From CALZKI01 sp045124055 (GTDB taxonomy: Bacteria > Bacillota > Clostridia > Lachnospirales > Lachnospiraceae): a stretch of DNA of 64,000 nt. Below, in pieces: positions 60,531-64,000 of this stretch. Both the position numbers and the translations under genes were made by a program. The notes beneath the pieces are model-generated. The model was not told the origin of the DNA and did no database searches. It worked only from the letters and a program-made list of their open reading frames with translations. Location: assembly GCA_045124055.1 (NCBI GenBank), contig JBGVKZ010000011.1, positions 124,001-188,000 of the forward strand, given 5' to 3'. Numbering within the stretch: position 1 is the stretch's first letter; each line of letters starts with the position of its first letter.

Positions 60531-61460
60531 ATGAAAAAGGTAAGTTATGTCATTCCCTGTTACCGCTCAGAAAAAACACTTCCTTCGGTAATTGAGGAAA
60601 TTAAAGAAACAATGCATAAGCTGAATCAATATGCTTATGAAGTTATTTTAGTAAATGACTCATCACCAGATAATACATGGGAGACCATTCAAAGTATTTG
60701 TGCTGAAAATGACAATATCACGGGAATCAATTTATCCAAAAACTTTGGACAGCATGCCGCTTTGATGGCAGGTATGCGTGAATCCGTAGGAGATTATGTG
60801 ATTTGTTTAGATGATGATGGGCAGACACCGGCAAATGAGGTGGGAAAACTTTTAGATGCTTTAGAGGACGGATGTGATGCGGTATATGCCAAATATGGCA
60901 ATAAAAAACATTCAGCCTTCCGTAATTTAGGCAGCAGAGTGAATGACTTAATGACAAGAGTGATGCTTGGAAAACCAAAGGAACTATTTGTTTCCAGTTA
61001 TTTTGGGGTAAAACGTTTTGTGGTAGAAGATATGATTCGTTATCAAAACTCTTACCCGTATGTTATCGGTCTTGTTTTAAGAGCTACCAAAAACATTGTG
61101 AATGTGGAAGTGAATCATAGAGAGAGAGAAGAGGGACGAAGTGGATATACGTTAAAGAAGCTTCTTGGCTTATGGTTTAACGGTTTTACTGCTTTTTCCG
61201 TGACTCCTCTTAGAATTGCCACAGTTATTGGTGTTTTCTGTGCCTTTGTAGGTTTTGCCTATGGAGTATACGTTTTTGTCAGAAGACTCTTAAATCCGGA
61301 TATGGTTATGGGATTTAGTTCCCTAATGTGCGTTATATTATTTGTAGGTGGTATGTTAATGATTATGCTTGGTCTGGTGGGGGAATATATTGGACGAATT
61401 TATATCAGCCTAAACAACTCACCGCAGTATGTCATACGAGAAAAAACAAGAGAGCAATAG
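60531..61460 (+). CDS. GT2 glycosyltransferase, polyprenyl-phosphate sugar synthase type
   Basis: A 309-residue protein of the ArnC/GtrB group. The GT-A domain shows VSYVIPCYRSEKTLP, LVNDSSPDNTW, LSKNFGQHAALMAGM and CLDDDGQTP, where the acidic metal motif reads DDDGQ in place of DADLQ. Two C-terminal helices (about residues 230-252 and 263-288) anchor it. It should make an undecaprenyl-phosphate-linked sugar for transfer outside. The membrane protein that follows 9 bp later is the likely user of that product. Confidence 0.88.
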   Translation: MKKVSYVIPCYRSEKTLPSVIEEIKETMHKLNQYAYEVILVNDSSPDNTWETIQSICAENDNITGINLSKNFGQHAALMAGMRESVGDYVICLDDDGQTPANEVGKLLDALEDGCDAVYAKYGNKKHSAFRNLGSRVNDLMTRVMLGKPKELFVSSYFGVKRFVVEDMIRYQNSYPYVIGLVLRATKNIVNVEVNHREREEGRSGYTLKKLLGLWFNGFTAFSVTPLRIATVIGVFCAFVGFAYGVYVFVRRLLNPDMVMGFSSLMCVILFVGGMLMIMLGLVGEYIGRIYISLNNSPQYVIREKTREQ

Positions 61461-61469
61461 GATAAAAAA

Positions 61470-63029
61470 ATGAGTACAAAACAAAAAATAAGTTCTTTCG
61501 TAGAAAAGCATGCCAGATTTCTTACCGCTTTTTTGGTAGCACTTTTTCCGATTGTGTTGTGTGTCATCACCTGTTTGATAGATGGAAAAAGTCTGTTTGA
61601 TGTATATATACCGGCATCTACGTGGAACGATGAATTATATTATTACAAATTAGTAGAAGCAATTTTGGAGCACGGTTATCCAAGAGGATATTATGGTTTT
61701 AATGAAAGTCACGCCCAATATTTATCGTTTGCGGCATGGAGTCCGGTGCTCTTATTACCGTGGGTTCTATGGGGATTGTTATTTGGGTGGAACTTTTTAT
61801 CACCGGTTTTATGCAATTTATTCCTCATTTGTTTGGCAATTTTCATCTTTGCATATGTAGCGAAGCCGAAAAAATGGCAACTGGTATCTCTTTTGGGAAT
61901 GCTTGCGGTATTTACACCGCTTGTCAGATATACCTTTGCCTGTATGCCGGAAATTACCTGCTTTTTCCTGATTATTGTATTTTTGGCAACAGCCATAAGT
62001 TATTGTGATAAAGAAAAAAACTATAAGCTTGTACTTATGTTTATACTTTCAGCACTGGCAACCTTGATGAGACCATATTTCATTCTGTTTTTGATATTGC
62101 CGGGGTATTACCTGATTCGGAAACGTAAGGCGGCAGGTAGTTTTGTTACCCTGGGAGTTGTGGGTGTTACTGGAATCATTTATGCTGCCATTAAAGTATT
62201 TTTAGGAGCAGAGTATTTTACCGCTTTATTTAATACCGACTGGATAACGACCTTTTTGAATCAGGGATTCCTTGCAGGAATCAAATTTATGATTTATAAG
62301 TTGGTGGATACCGGAATTATGTTTACAAGAATGCTGATAGAAAGCTTTATCAGTGGATTGCCAGCAGGTGCATTATTTGCCGCCTTTATCCTGGTGTTCC
62401 TTTTTATGCTGATGACTGCCATTTCTAAAATAAGGGCAAAGGATAAGTATACTTCCGTATATGTGCATTTTTCTTTTTGTACTTTTGGAATGTGGATGGC
62501 ACTGCTTCTTATGTATAAGATGACGGAGGGAAGCAAGCATTTATCCGCTTTTATCGTAACCGGTATTTTGTTGTTGGCTTTAGTACCTTGTAAACAATGG
62601 TACAAATGGGTAGTTACAACAGTTCTCTGTGGATTTTTATTCATTGTAATGGCAAAAGAGCCTGTTAATTATGAGATTCCATACAAAACAGAGGAACTTG
62701 TAAGTACTTTGGAAACTTTGGAAAAAGACTTAGAAGAAGGAATGGAACCAAGTGACATCGTTCCTTCCTTTGAGAATGACATTATCTGGGTATTTTCGGA
62801 TACCGTAGAGGGCAATGTGGTACAACTTACCTGGCAGATGCTATATGCCCTGCCAGATGATTATGGAATCAACTTATGTTATAGCGATTATGTGGTGGAA
62901 AATTTTGACACCTTACAGTGCGGCTATATTGCCACCATTCCAGGCGGTGAAATTGAAAAAATGTTACAGGATAATGGCAAGAAACTGATTGCGGAAAATG
63001 AATGGATTTCGGTTTATGAACTGAACTAA
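61470..63029 (+). CDS. GT-C-like membrane glycosyltransferase candidate
   Basis: A 519-residue polytopic protein with about eleven hydrophobic segments and a soluble C-terminal domain of about 120 residues. In the first outer loop STWNDELYYY places an Asp-Glu pair at residues 54-55, the position of the catalytic acidic motif of PMT/ArnT-type GT-C enzymes. Together with the GT2 genes on both sides this suggests transfer of a polyprenyl-phosphate sugar onto an exported glycan or protein. The exact GT family is not clear; it may be an uncharacterised group. Confidence 0.7.
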   Translation: MSTKQKISSFVEKHARFLTAFLVALFPIVLCVITCLIDGKSLFDVYIPASTWNDELYYYKLVEAILEHGYPRGYYGFNESHAQYLSFAAWSPVLLLPWVLWGLLFGWNFLSPVLCNLFLICLAIFIFAYVAKPKKWQLVSLLGMLAVFTPLVRYTFACMPEITCFFLIIVFLATAISYCDKEKNYKLVLMFILSALATLMRPYFILFLILPGYYLIRKRKAAGSFVTLGVVGVTGIIYAAIKVFLGAEYFTALFNTDWITTFLNQGFLAGIKFMIYKLVDTGIMFTRMLIESFISGLPAGALFAAFILVFLFMLMTAISKIRAKDKYTSVYVHFSFCTFGMWMALLLMYKMTEGSKHLSAFIVTGILLLALVPCKQWYKWVVTTVLCGFLFIVMAKEPVNYEIPYKTEELVSTLETLEKDLEEGMEPSDIVPSFENDIIWVFSDTVEGNVVQLTWQMLYALPDDYGINLCYSDYVVENFDTLQCGYIATIPGGEIEKMLQDNGKKLIAENEWISVYELN

Positions 63030-63061
63030 TATAGAAATCTTTTAGGAAGGGAAAAAGGATT

Positions 63062-64000
63062 ATGAAAAACCAAAGAATTGCAGTATTAATACCTTGTTAT
63101 AATGAAAGTCAGACCATTGCAAAGGTTATTTGTGACTTTAAAGAAGTATTACCGGAAGCTACAATTTATGTATATGATAACAACTCCAGTGATGGGACAG
63201 ATGAAATTGCCAGAAAAAATGGAGCAGTAGTTCGATATGAGCATATGCAGGGCAAAGGAAACGTTGTTAGAAGAATGTTTCGTGAAATCGAAGCAGACTG
63301 TTACATCTTAGTCGATGGTGACGATACTTATCCGGCTATTCACGCAAAAGAAATGGCGAACCTTGTATTAAACGATAGTATCGATATGGTCATTGGGGAT
63401 AGATTATCCACTACTTATTTTACAGAGAATAAAAGAAGATTCCACGGTTTTGGTAACAAAATCGTTCGTAGTATGATTAACGGAATTTTTGGCGGAAATG
63501 TTAAGGATATTATGACAGGCTATCGTGCTTTTAGCCGTTTGTTTGTGAAGAGTTTCCCAATTATATCTAAGGGATTTGAAATTGAAACAGAAATGACGAT
63601 TTATGCCTTAGACAAAAACATCTATATTAAAGAAATTCCGATTGAATATCGTGATAGACCGGAAGGAAGTGTTTCCAAATTAAATACCATAAGCGATGGA
63701 ATTAAAGTTATCAAAATGATTTTCTCTCTATTTAGAGAATATAAACCATTTGGCTTTTTTGGCTGTATCGCAGGGGTTTTATTCCTTCTAGGCATTGGAC
63801 TATTTATACCGGTACTTATCGATTATCTTCATACAGGACTTGTAGCTAAATTTCCAACCCTAATTGTGGCAGGATTTATTATTGTAGCAGCCCTTTTAAT
63901 GTGGTCTTGTGGCCTTATTTTACAGGTAATCGTGAAGAAACATAGACAGATATCAGAGGTACAAATGAATATCCTTCAAAGTATGGATAACAAAAATGAT
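63062..64000 (+). CDS. GT2 glycosyltransferase, dolichol-phosphate-mannose-synthase-like (3' end outside window)
   Basis: At least 313 residues with no stop before the window edge, so the 3' end is missing. IAVLIPCYNESQTIAK, YDNNSSDGTDEIAR and VDGDDTYPA form the GT-A domain, MTGYRAFSR and FEIETEMTIYALD are typical of polyprenyl-phosphate sugar synthases, and two hydrophobic segments (about residues 233-255 and 268-290) follow. The start follows GGAAGGG with a spacing of about 10. It is the third enzyme of this type in the locus and continues the unit from 60531. Confidence 0.88.
   Translation, partial: MKNQRIAVLIPCYNESQTIAKVICDFKEVLPEATIYVYDNNSSDGTDEIARKNGAVVRYEHMQGKGNVVRRMFREIEADCYILVDGDDTYPAIHAKEMANLVLNDSIDMVIGDRLSTTYFTENKRRFHGFGNKIVRSMINGIFGGNVKDIMTGYRAFSRLFVKSFPIISKGFEIETEMTIYALDKNIYIKEIPIEYRDRPEGSVSKLNTISDGIKVIKMIFSLFREYKPFGFFGCIAGVLFLLGIGLFIPVLIDYLHTGLVAKFPTLIVAGFIIVAALLMWSCGLILQVIVKKHRQISEVQMNILQSMDNKND

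Noticed and set aside
1..64000. CRISPR arrays, insertion sequences, prophage or integration sites
   Set aside because: No regularly spaced repeats, transposase, integrase or flanking inverted repeats were seen; base composition and gene style look uniform throughout.

Overview
The window looks like a chromosomal segment of an AT-rich, motile, spore-forming Firmicute, most likely a member of the Lachnospiraceae (Clostridia). The basis is AT-rich sequence with strong AGGAGG-type ribosome binding sites, SpoVT and a Spo0A-type DNA-binding protein, an mbl-flagellar rod gene block, a ComFC/YvyF pair, T-box leaders, a eukaryote-like (type 2) isoleucyl-tRNA synthetase, and a DUF3048 lipoprotein. The family assignment is inference from gene content; no 16S gene is present. 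No tRNA or rRNA gene, insertion sequence, prophage or CRISPR array was seen.

Layout. (1) 1-2108: end of purB, then purA (the last steps of AMP synthesis). (2) 2177-5580, minus strand: a compact three-gene operon of an acyltransferase, a GT8 glycosyltransferase and a GT8-acyltransferase fusion, probably making an unknown glycolipid. (3) 5823-7159: a small membrane protein and spoVT. (4) 7227-12112: pncB on the minus strand, divergent from a YtrA-like GntR/ABC transporter operon with repeated operator-like sequences between them. (5) 12195-19334: a lipoprotein, an Ile T-box leader, ileS and glgP. (6) 19389-24923: an aconitase-family hydratase, an intergenic region with potential RNA structure, then mbl and three flagellar rod genes. 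(7) 24998-33557: recD2, comFC, a yvyF-like gene, two unknown membrane proteins, cdaA-cdaR-glmM (c-di-AMP synthesis and peptidoglycan precursor), and an odd HPr paralogue. (8) 33637-40078: leuA, a Trp T-box leader and trpDCFBA; trpE and trpG are not here. (9) 40156-41298: a minus-strand DUF3048 lipoprotein. (10) 41530-64000: a large surface-polysaccharide locus that continues beyond the window.

The polysaccharide locus makes GDP-mannose (two different manC genes) and GDP-L-fucose (gmd, fcl). It primes a repeat unit on a lipid carrier (sugar transferase at 48721), extends it with GT2 and GT4 enzymes, and has a chain-length protein, an EpsG-type polymerase candidate, an O-acetylation pair (MBOAT and SGNH-like), a GNAT acetyltransferase, three dolichol-phosphate-mannose-synthase-like GT2 enzymes and two GT-C-like membrane proteins. 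A stand-alone Spo0A DNA-binding domain protein lies inside the locus and may link the envelope to cell fate.

The points most worth following are the GT8/acyltransferase operon, the folded intergenic region upstream of mbl, the receiver-less Spo0A, the Wzz protein with a kinase-like tail lacking a Walker A motif, a 26-bp promoter duplication flanking the lipoprotein gene, and active-site substitutions in an HPr paralogue (Arg17 to Ser) and TrpA (catalytic Asp to Glu).
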